Shown: piece by piece, positions 9,155-21,100 of the stretch
How the letters are laid out: each line of letters opens with the position of its first letter
Position numbering within the stretch: position 1 is the first letter of the stretch
NCBI GenBank assembly: GCA_036267255.1
Contig: DATAWK010000005.1
Coordinates: forward strand, 1-64,000
DNA: 64,000 nucleotides
Reading direction: 5' to 3'
Origin: DATAWK01 sp036267255
GTDB taxonomy: Bacteria; Acidobacteriota; Terriglobia; Terriglobales; Acidobacteriaceae
The notes under the pieces: generated by a model
The model's input: the letters and a program-made list of their open reading frames with translations, nothing else
Told to the model about the DNA's origin: nothing
Database searches by the model: none
Position numbers and translations under genes: made by a program

Positions 9155-12100
9155 TCAGCTCGATCCTGCGGGACATCGGCGAGGGCAGGCTGCCGAAAGA
9201 AGAGGGCCTGCGCCTGTGCCGCGAACTGAAGGACGCCTCACGGTGGTCCGTCGATTTGGCGCGCGCGCCAAGTGAAGAGATTGCGATCATCGGCGTGGCC
9301 GGCCGCTATCCCCAGGCGCAGGATCTAGACCAGTTCTGGGAAAACCTCAAGGCGGGCCGCGACTGCGTCTCCGAAATTCCGGCTGATAGATGGAACCCTT
9401 CGCTTCATCCGCAGCATCGCTGGGGTGGATTCCTGGACGCCATCGATCGGTTCGACGCCACGTTCTTCAACATCTCGCCGCGCGAAGCCGAGCGTATGGA
9501 CCCTCAGGAGCGCATCTTCCTCGAAGTCGCATGGCAGACACTCGAAGACGCCGGCTACACCCGCCGCTCGCTGCAATTAACCGGCTCAGAGGATCTGCCC
9601 GGAAACGTGGGCGTGTTTGTCGGCGTGACGTACCAGGAATACCAACTCTACGGTGCCGAGCAGCAGGCGCGCGGCAAGGCCACGGGCCTCTCGGGAATCT
9701 CGGCCGGCGTCGCCAATCGCGTTTCGTACTTTTGCAATTTCCACGGGCCCAGCGTGGCGGTAGACACGATGTGTTCCTCGTCGTTGACCGCCGTGCATCT
9801 CGCGTGTCAAAGCCTGCACGCCGATGAATGCGAGCTTGCGCTGGCTGGCGGCGTCAACCTGTCGCTTCATCGCAACAAGTACGTCATCCTCAGCCAGGGC
9901 CAGTTCTTCTCCACGCGCGGCCGATGCGAGAGCTTCGGAGCCAACGGAGACGGATACGTTCCGGGCGAGGGCGTAGGCTGCATCCTCCTTAAGCCGCTCT
10001 CGAAGGCAATCCGCGACCGCGATCGCATCTGCGGGATCATCAAGGCCACAGCCCTGAACCACGGCGGCAAAACCAACGGTTATACCGTGCCCAATCCGAA
10101 CGCCCAGGCCGCGGTGATTGCGCGGGCGTTAGCGCAGGCCCGCATTGACGCATCAAGCATCAGCTACATCGAGGCGCATGGCACCGGCACACCACTTGGC
10201 GATCCCATCGAGATAGCTGGCCTGAGCAAGGCATACCAATCGATCGCTCCGCAACAGTGCGCGATCGGGTCGGTCAAGTCGAATATTGGGCATTGCGAAG
10301 CCGCGGCAGGCATCGCAGGTCTCACGAAGGTGCTGCTCCAGATGCGGCACGCCCAGATCGCGCCTTCGCTGCACGCCGTGGAACTCAATCCGAACATCGA
10401 CTTCTCGAAGACGCCGTTCGCGGTCCAGCGTACGTTGTCCGATTGGCTGCCATACACGGGCAAGCGTATCGCAGGTATCTCCTCGTTCGGCGCTGGCGGA
10501 TCGAACGCCCACATCATCGTCGAGGAGGGTCCCGCCGCGGATGAAACTGTAGCCACCGAAGAGCCTATCCTCATCGTGCTCTCGGCGCAGAATGCCGAAC
10601 GTCTCCACGAGTCCGCATCGCGCCTCCGGAACCATCTCAGCGCGCCTCTCTCCGACGTTGCTCACACGCTCCAGATTGGCCGCGAGGCGATGGAGCACCG
10701 CGTCGCTTTTGTTACGCGCGAATCCCGCGACCTTGCCGCGAAGATCGACGCATGGATGGGTGGCGCATCCGGTGTCGATGGTGTATTTGCCGGAAGCGGT
10801 CCGCGCGAACGACCGACGCGCGGCGTTCCACAACCCGATCTCGCCGTTATGCAACAAAGAGAAGAGGCGCTTCGGAATCGCCGCCTCGACGATCTCGCGC
10901 GTTTATGGGTCGGCGGGGCGCACATTGACTGGACGCAACTCGAAGCATGTTCCACCTCACGTCGAGTATCGCTGCCCGCATACCCGTTTGACCGCTCGCA
11001 GCGATACTGGTTCGACAGCTACGACCACAAACCAGCGCCGGGGCGCGCCATTCTTCCTACGATCCTGCCAGTCGAGTTGTCGGTGGTGAGCTGCCGACTC
11101 ATCGACAACTCCATCGCCCTGGTCAAGATGGAGGACCGCGAACATCGCAACCAGATGGCAAGCGTTATGGTGGAGGAATTGGAGCATGTCTTCACCGCGA
11201 TTGCAGCCGATCCTCGCGTCAAGGTCGCGGTGCTCACCGGATACGATGAAGTCTTCAGCATGGGCGGAACGAAAGAGGCTCTGGTCGGCATCTCGGAAGG
11301 CAAGCTGCGCTACTCCGACGTACCGTTCGTCTACCGTGGGCTGCTCGACTGTCCCGTCCCGGTTATCGCCGCGATGGAAGGGCACGCCGTCGGCGGAGGT
11401 CTCGCCTTCGGTTGCCAGGCGGACATCGTCTTCCTCGCCGAAGAGAGCGTGTACTGCGCCAATTTCATGCAGTACGGCTTCACGCCGGGCATGGGTGCGA
11501 CCTTGTTCTTCAAAGAGAAATTTGGCGCCAATCTTGCGAATGAGCTCATGTTCACCGCCGACTCGCTGACTGGCAGCACACTGAGAGACAAGGGCGCGCC
11601 AATCGCAATCAAGCCGCGAGTCGAAGTGCTCGCCGAGGCAATGGCCAAGGCCCGTTCGCTCTCCGAGAAGCCTCCCGATGCCTTGAAACTGCTCAAGCGG
11701 ACCCTCTCCAAACGCATCCTGGACATCCTTCCGGCCGTAGTCGACGAAGAGCTCGCCATGCATGACGAGACCATTACTCGCCCCGAGGTACGCCAGAAAA
11801 TCGAAGACCGAATCGACCGCATGGAGTCTCTGAGCGCCCCCGTGCAGCCTGCGTCTCGCACACCTGCTGCGGGTTCGGAAGCGACAGCCGATGCCACGAC
11901 AATCGAGGACCGAATCTGCGGAATGCTTGCCGGCCTGCTCCACATGAACGAAGCCAAGGTGAGGTCAGAGTCTGTATTCCAGGACCTGGGCGTCGATTCG
12001 ATCATCGCCGTGGAGTTGGCCCGGGACGTCAATACCGCCTATGGCCTGAACCTGGATGCCGTGGTGCTGTACGACTGCCCGACCGTAGGCAAGTATGCCC

Positions 12101-15100
12101 GGCACGTCGCCGAACAACTCGGAAAGCTTCAGCGCTCGATCGAATCGGCCCGCGTGGCAGCGCCGCGTGCCGTCGCACCCATGCCTGGGCCGTCGCGCAA
12201 ACTGGTTCTTGACAGTCCATCACCCATGCCTTCGGTTCCGCCTCAACCTGCGGAGAAGCCAAAGATCCAATTGAGCGCGGCAGCGTTAGGCGAGACAGCC
12301 TTGGGCGAGACAGCGCCGCGTCCGGTGGAATCGCCGAGGGCGGACACCCAGCCCGCCGCATCATCCAAGACACGCCCCGCCGTCGCCGTGATCGGCATTG
12401 CAGGACAGTTCCCCGGCGCAAAGAATCTCGACGCATTCTGGCGGAATCTCATGGCAGGCGTCTGCTCGGTTCAGGAAGTACCCGCGTCGCGCTGGTCGCT
12501 GGACGAAATATACGATCCCGACTTTAAGCAGCCAAACAAAACCTACTCCCGCTGGGGCGGTTTCCTCGACGCCATCGATCGCTTTGATCCGCTCTTCTTC
12601 AACATCTCGCCCGCCGAAGCCGAACAGATGGACCCGCAACAGCGCCTCTTCCTCCAGACCGCGTGGCACGCCCTGGAAGACGCCGGTTATGCCGCCGAAC
12701 AACTGGCCGGAACTTCCTGTGGCGTCTTCGTGGGGGTCGGGCAGGGCGATTACCTCAACGTCCTCAACTCCGCGAACAAGGTCCCTTCCGCGCAATCGCT
12801 CATGGGCAACACCTGCTCCATGCTGTCCGCGCGCATCGCGTACCTGCTCGATCTGACCGGCCCCAATATGGCGATCGACACGGCCTGCTCATCCTCGCTG
12901 GTCGCGATTCACCAGGCGTGCCGCAGCATTCTCTCCGGCGAGAGCGAGATGACGCTCGCCGGCGGCGTGTACGCCATGACCACGCCGGCGATGCACATCA
13001 TGACCAGCCGCGGCGCAATGCTCTCGCCCACCGGCCAATGCCGCGCCTTCGATCAGGAAGCCGACGGCTTCGTGCTTGCCGAGGGCGTTGGTGTCCTGGT
13101 GCTCAAGGCGCTCGATAGAGCCATTCGCGACAGCGACCACATCTATGGCGTCATTCGCGGCTCCGGCGTCAATTACGACGGAGCCACCAACGGCATCACT
13201 GCTCCCAGCGCGGTTTCGCAGGAGCGGCTGGAGCGGGATGTTTATGAGCGGTCCGGCGTTTCCCCCGACGTGATTGGACTCGTCGAGGCACATGGCACCG
13301 GCACCAAGCTCGGCGACCCAATTGAGCTCAAAGCTCTCACGAATGCCTTCCGTGCGGGCACGGCGAAGACTGGCTATTGCGCTATCGGATCGGTGAAGAG
13401 CAACATCGGGCATGCACTGGCCGCAGCGGGAATCGCTGGCGCCATCAAAACACTGCTGTGCCTCGAGCATCGCAAACTGGTTCCGACACTTCACTTCGAT
13501 CGACTGAACGAACACATCGATCTCGAATCGAGCCCGTTCTATGTCAATACGGAGTGCCGCGACTGGGAGTTGCCAGCCGGTCAATCATCGCGCTTCGCCG
13601 CGTTGAGCTCTTTTGGGCTCAGCGGGACCAATGCGCATCTCGTCTTCGAAGAGTACCTTCCTACTGCCGCGCCAGACGCCGACACACGCGCTTATCACCT
13701 GTTCACCCTCTCCGCGAAAACCGACGATGCTCTTCAGGCGAGGCTGCTCGATCTGGCCGAATGGGTGGATCGCAATGGCACTGCGGAACGGATCAACAAT
13801 ATCGCTGATGTCGCTTTCACGTTGAATCGCGGCCGCAGCCATTTCACGCGGCGTTGCGCGCTGGTCGTGTCCTCTTTGAACGAAGCCGCCGAAGCAGCCC
13901 GGGCAGCGCTCGTAGGCAAGACTCCGGAGAACGTCCTCTTCGGCCACGATGGCGCAGCCGCACCCGCAGACCGCGCCGTATTTCGTGAACTGGCCAGTCA
14001 TCTCGCCAATTCGCTGCGAACGCTCGACCGCGCCAGCGCCGATGCGCGCGACAAGCTGATCGCGCTGGGCCGACTTTACACCATGGGCATCGCCATGAAC
14101 TGGGACGCTCTCCGCGGCGATGCTCCGGCGCGGCGCATCTCACTTCCCGGCTACCCCTTTGCCGAAGAGCGCTGCTGGCCGACAGCCGCCGCTGGCACGC
14201 CGGAATCTGCGCCAGAATCTGCGGCTGCGCGACTGCACCCGCTCCTCGGCGCCAACCAGTCCGATCTCTTCGAGCAAAAGTTCACAACAACGTTCACCGG
14301 AAGCGAATCGTACCTCGCCCACCATCGCGTCGGAGGCGAGCGGCTCCTGCCGGCTATCGCCATTCTGGAGATGGCCCGCGCTGCGGCATCTCTGGCCGGA
14401 CGCCAGACGGTCGCCCGAATTCACGATATCGCGTGGACGCGTCCGATCGCGATTCAGGACAGCCCCGCCAACGTTTCGATCCATCTGACGCCTGATGGCG
14501 ACTCCCTCAGCTTCGAAGTTCGACAGGATGGCAAACCTTGCTCCCGTGGCGCGGTCGATTTTCGCCCTCGGAAAGCCGCTCCGCCCCAGTTGGATCTATC
14601 GGCGATTCAGTCTCGCTGCGTGCAGCAGAAGACGGGCACAGAGTGCTATGCGCTTTTCGCCCGCATGGGAATCGAATATGGCCCCTCGTTCCAGACCATT
14701 CAGACGCTCTGGTTCCGCGACGGCGAAGCTCTGGCGGAATTGAAAGCCGCAGGCAACGCGGATGACGTCTGGCTCAATCCCGGAATGCTGGACGGCGCTC
14801 TCCAGGCCGGTCTCGGTCTTGTTTCGGGTGGCGACGCGTCCAGTTTGACAGCTGCTGTCCCGTATGCGCTCGCGGAAATGATCCTGCATGGCCGAACATG
14901 TGACCGGATGTTCGCCCACGTCACGCGCTCCGCCAGTGGAGCCTACAACATCACCGTAACTGACGCGGACGGCCACAGTCGCGTGGAGTTGCATGATCTG
15001 GTCTCCCGCCCGATAGCTCGCCGCGAAAGCGCAGTTCGAGAAAGCGCAGTATGGACTCTCGCGCGGCGGTGGGTTGCTGAAGCGCCAACCGCGACTGTCA

Positions 15101-18100
15101 CGGGCGGATCCGGCATCTCGAGCCGCACAATTGTCTTTTCGCCGTCCTGTGAGGAGATCGCCGCGACGCTCGCGGCGAAAAATGTAGCTACGGATCTCCT
15201 CCCGCTTCCTGACGAGCACGAGTCCGCTATCGTAACGCTCTTCGGCCACATCAGGGATGTCCTGCAAAAGACCGACCTTCATGCGCATCAATACGTCGTG
15301 CTGCATGGCCCCACAGACGACGCCTGCCGCTTCGCCGCTCTCGCCGGGATGCTCAAAACGGCGGCGAGAGAGAATCCAGCGGTACAGGCCAAGGTGATTC
15401 ACTATCCTGCTGACTTCACCCTTGATCGGATTCAGCAGGAGATGGGTGCCCCGACGGCGGGCGTGGTGGAGCTGCGCTGGAGCACTTCCGGAGTTCGCGA
15501 GGTCCGGCGATTCGTGGATGCTCCGCTGTCCATTGAAGCCGCGAAGCCTCCCTTCCGCGACGGCGCCGTCTATTGGATCACAGGCGGCACAGGAGGTCTG
15601 GGTCTTCTGACCGCCCGTCACATTGCCGCAAGCGCCAGAGCCAGGATCATCCTAAGCAGCAGAGGCGTTGCGAACGACAGCGTCCACGACTTCCTGAAGG
15701 AGTTGGAGAAGACCGGCTCCGAGGCTATGTACCTGCCGTGTGACGTCGCCTCGCAAGAGAGCGTCCAGACCGCAGTCGACACGATCCACAAGCGCTTCGG
15801 GCCGCTCAACGGCGTGATCCATAGTGCTGGCGTAATCCGGGACGCCTTCATCCTTAAAAAGGAGGAGCGCCATGTACGCGAAGTACTGGCTCCAAAAATC
15901 ACCGGCATACTGAACCTCGACCGCGCGACTGCGTCTGAGCCGCTCGATTTCCTCATCCTCTACTCCGCCGCAGCCGGTTCGCTCGGCAACCTCGGCCAGT
16001 GCGACTATTCGGCCGCCAACGCCTTCCTCGACGCCTTTGCCGAATCCCGTCCAGGCCGCGTCGTCTCGCTCGGGTGGCCGCTCTGGGCCGAAGGTGGCAT
16101 GACGGTCGACGCCGATACCGAGAAGATGATGCGTTCGGCCACAGGCGCCGAAGCCATTCCCACCGCCACTGCCATGCGGGTCCTCGACGCCTCCTGTGCC
16201 GCCTCCCTACAGCATTTTCTGGTGCTCTACGGAGATCGCGAGAAGCTGCGCCGGACATTGATCGACTCCCCGGTTCTCACGGAAACAGTGACGCCAGCCG
16301 CGACCGGCGAAATCTCCGAGGCTGACGTCATTGGCTACCTTAAGAACCAACTCTCTATCCCGCTGAAGCTATCTGCAAACCGAATCGATGCCGGCCAGTC
16401 CTTCGAGGAATACGGCATCGACTCCGTCATGGTCCTAGAAGTAACGGCCCAGCTTGAGCGCGACTGGGGCCCCTTGCCAAAGACCCTGTTCTTCGAACAT
16501 GCGAATGTGCGGGCGCTGGCGCGACACTTCCTCACCGCCTATCCCGACCGGATGAAGGTCATCCTCTCCGCGAGCCCCGTTCTGCCTACCGCTATCCCTG
16601 CTGAACCAATCCCTGACGAACCTACAAAGCTCTACCATCTTTCCGCGCCGCAACCAACCGCCTCAATCGTTGCCGGTACACTCGACATCGCCATCGTCGG
16701 CCTCAGCGGCCGTTACCCCAAGGCGCCCAACATCGAGGCGTTCTGGCGCAACCTGCGCTACGGCATCGACTGCATCTCTGAGATTCCTCGTGACCGCTGG
16801 AATCACGACCCCTATTACGATCCGCAGAAGAACGGAGACGGCAAGGTTCGCAGCAAGTGGGGCGGATTCCTGGACGACATCGACAAATTCGATCCCTACT
16901 TTTTCAAGATATCGCCGCTCGAAGCCGCCGTCATGGATCCGCAAGAGCGCCTGTTTCTTGAGACCGCGTGGGAGACGCTAGAGGACGCCGGCTACACGCG
17001 TGACTTGCAGGCGCGCCGTGCTGTTGGCGTCTACGTCGGCGTCATGTATTCGGAGTACCAACTTTACGGCGCCGAGGAGCAGGCGCAGGGACGACCCGTT
17101 GCGCTATCCGGCAGCGCCGCCAGCGTGGCTAATCGTGTCTCCTACTTCCTCAATCTCCGCGGCCCGAGCATCACCGTCGATTCGATGTGCTCCTCGTCGC
17201 TCACCGCCATTCACCTGGCTTGCCAGAGCCTGCGCAGCGGCGACATTGAGATGGCCCTCGCCGGCGGCGTGAACCTGTCCCTCCACCCGAACAAATATCT
17301 TCTTCTGGGCCAGGGCCAGTTCATTTCGAGCAAGGGCCGGTGCGAGAGCTTCGGCGCGGGCGGCGACGGATACGTTCCCGGCGAAGGCGTCGGATGCGTT
17401 CTGCTAAAGCCGCTCGCGAGGGCCGAGGCGGAGGGCGACCACATCTACGGCATTATTCGCGGCACCGCCCTGAATCACGGCGGCAAGACCAACGGATACA
17501 CCGTTCCGAACCCATCCGCCCAGCAAGAGGTCATCGAGGCCGCGTTGCGCCAGGCCCGTGTATCGCCTCGCGACATCAGCTACGTCGAAGCGCACGGCAC
17601 GGGAACGCTGCTGGGTGACCCAATCGAGATCGACGGCCTGACGAAGGCCTTCCACGCCGGGACTACCGAGCGGGGATTCTGTGCCATCGGATCGGTCAAG
17701 TCAAACATCGGGCACTGCGAGTCCGCGGCCGGCATCGCGGGACTGACCAAGGTCCTGCTGCAGATGAAGCACCGGCAACTCGTGCCCTCCCTCCATTCCG
17801 AAACCCGCAACCCGCATATTAATTTTGAATGCACCCCCTTCCTCGTGCAGCAGCAACTCGCCGAATGGACCCGCAGCCCGCGCATTGCAGGCCTCTCGTC
17901 CTTCGGCGCAGGGGGCTCCAACGCGCACGTCGTGGTAGAGGAGTGGCAGGGTGCCGAAGCAGTTCGCGATCCGGATCTGCCGCAGCTTATCGTTCTCTCT
18001 GCCAGGACGAGCGACCAACTTCGCCAGGCTGCTCTGAATCTGCTCCGTCATCTCGCGGATGGCGCGGACGGCCAGCCGCTAAGTTCGATCGCATATACGC

Positions 18101-21100
18101 TGCAGGTTGGGCGCGAGGTTATGGAGCACCGCCTCGCATTTGTGGCGGCGACGCTCCCGGACGTTATCACGCAACTGCGGCAATGGCTCGACCATCGAAC
18201 CGTCGAATGCAGCGGCCATTCCGGTCTTGAGTCCGTCGCGGAGCTATGGCGATCCGGCCAAGCGCACGACTGGACGTCATTCCATCCTCAGGGAACGCCT
18301 CGCCGGGTCAGCCTTCCGACCTATCCTTTTGCCCGCGAGCGATGCTGGTTCCGCGACGAGCCTGCGCCGCTGAGCCGTACCGAACTGGACCGCACGGAAT
18401 GGATTGTTGAACACCATTTCTCCGGAACCGAAGACTGGCTCTCTGGACACCGCATCCACGGCGAAGTCGTGCTCCCCGGAGTCGCTTATCTGGACTTCGT
18501 TTTTGAGGCCGCGCGTCCCCTTGCGGCGGCGAAACACCTTAGCTTGAGCGATGTCGTCTGGGTGCAGCCGCTCGTCGTCAACCAACCGCAGACGCTTCGC
18601 ATTACTCTGAAGCGCCGACAGGGCGACTTCGACTTTGAGGCCGCCGGCGACTCTGGCGCAGTTTATTGTCGCGGCTCCCTCGCCGTCGCAGACGCCTCCT
18701 CGCGCGATGAACACGTCGACATCGAGCGCCTGAAATCGTCGCTTCGGATGTTCGACGATGCCGACGTGTTCTATCGAAAGTTCGCAAGCGTCGGCATCGA
18801 CTATGGAGCGTCCTATCGGAGCGTGCGGAAGCTCTGGTGCGACAACGGGCGATCGCTGGGGTGGATCAAAGCACAGCAGGATGAAGCAGAACGCCGCGGT
18901 TGCATCCTCTATCCGCCTTTGGCGGATGCGGTGCTGCAAGTGATCGCGGGAATCCCGCAGGCCCATGGCGCACGTACACCGCTTCCCTTCTCGCTGGGGC
19001 TGGTGAAACTTGCAGACGTGCTGCCTTCCTCGTTCTATGTTCTGGCGCAGCGGACACCGCTGGGCCATTACGACATCCAGTTGATCCGTCCGGACGGCCT
19101 CGTCCTTGGCCGATTCGACCGCCTCGACGTTCGCGCCACCGCCGATCCTCTCTCCGGGTTGACCTATGAACTGCAATGGCGCAGTGTGCCGTTGCCGGAT
19201 CACGCAACAACTTGCGTTGCCATCCAGTCTGCCAGGACGCTCGTCGGCAGAACACTCGTCATTTACGGCAACCACTCCTTTGGCCTGGAGCGTGCCGTCC
19301 TCGACTATGAGGGCCACGATCATGCCATTTCAATGAAAGCGGCCGATGTCGACTCCATCCGAAACCTGCCGGAGCTAGCGAAAGTCTATTTTCTCGGCGG
19401 CCTCGACGATCGCCCAGGCGATCCCTCCGACCCGGCTCGGATCGAAGAAGGGCATCGTTCCAGCACGCTCACCTGGTTTCGTTGTGTGAAGGATCTGCTC
19501 GCCCGCGAACGGGATCTCGAAATCGTGGTCGTGACGCAGCAAATGCATGACGCGCCCGGAACCACCGCCGTCGAGCCCATCTCTGCCGGACTGCACGGAC
19601 TCTGCCATTCGCTTTCGAGAGAAGCGCCGCAGTGGAAGATCACCGTCGTAGACATCGACCGCGCAAGCCTGGAAAGTGAGTCGCAGCGCAGCGATCTGGT
19701 GGAGCGGATCGCGCGGGAACCGCGGCAGAGCTTCTTGAGCGTCGCTTACCGCGGCCCGCATCGCTACCTTCCGGCGATTGCGCCCATAACCCTCCCCGAT
19801 GCCCTTCCCCAAAGCAGCATCCGGGAGGGCGGAACCTATGTCATCGCGGGCGGTGCGGGAGGCATCGGCTTCACGATCTCTGATCTGTTAGCGCGGAATT
19901 ACCGTGCCCGTGTTGTTTGGCTTGGCAGGCGTCCGCTTAACGAAGATATCCGCCAGAAGGCGGCAACGCTCGAGTGCTACGGCGCTGCTCCGCTCTATCT
20001 CCAGGCCGATATCACCGACTGGCGCCAGATGCGGGAAGCCCTTGATCGCGTGAAGCGCGAGACCGGCGGAGGCGCGATTCACGGCGTCATCCATTCCGCG
20101 CTCTCCTTGCACGATCGCAGCCTTCGCCATATGAGTGAAGAGGAGTTCGAAGCTACCGCCCGTACGAAGATACACGGAAGCGTCGTGCTGGCCGAAACCT
20201 TTGGCCGCGAGGCGGAGGACTGGTTCTGCTTCTTCTCCTCGGCGCAATCGTTAATCGGCGGTGCCGGGCAGGCGAATTATGCCGCGGGAAGTTCCTTCAC
20301 CGACACCTATGCCGCAGCGCTCCGGCAGCGCCTCGACTGCGCGGTCCATACCATCGACTGGGGATTCTGGGGTGAGGTCGGAGCTGTCGCCACCGGCAAG
20401 TACCGCGAGCGAATGGCTCGCCAGGGCCTCGGCTCCATCAGCCGTGTCGAAGGCGTGGAGGCATTCCTGCGGACGCTGTCGCACAAGATCGAACGGCTCG
20501 TTGTGCTCAAGACCAGTGAGGAATTGAAGGCGCGGCTTCTCGGAGCCTTGACCGCGCCGCTTCATTTGCTGCCGCAAGTGTTGTCCGATGACTGGGATGC
20601 CATACTCTCCCGAGTCCCCGCCCGCCCGATCAACCGCCGCGTTGCAGAGATCGGCAACGCCACGTACGGAACCCTGGATGATCTGGCACGGCAGGGATTA
20701 ATCCTGGCCCTGGACGGGATGGGCTTGCGATCCATGCTTGAGACTCCCCGACCGCCCGATGACCTGCAATCCGCCCTTGGCATCCTGCCGAAATACACCC
20801 TCCTTTTCAAGTCGCTGCTACAGATACTCGTCGAATCCGGGGTTTTGGAGCGGCATCCGAATGAATTTTCTCTTCGCCGCGACCGTCACTCCGACCCCGT
20901 GTCGCTGGTGGAGTCCTTCAACCGCTTGCTAAGGCAGTCCCCTGGCTTCTCGGACCAGATTCTGCTCTTGCAGCGTTGTCTCGCCAGCCTTCCGGATGTA
21001 TTGGCGGGGCGACGCACCGCAGAAGACATTCTGTTTGCCGGATCGTCCGTTGAGCACGTTTCGGGTGTTTATGCTGGGAATGAAGTCTCGGACCACTTCA

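Noticed and set aside
5671..17950. Repeated KS and ECH sequences as DNA repeats
   Set aside because: They are homologous protein domains of successive modules, not a repeat element.
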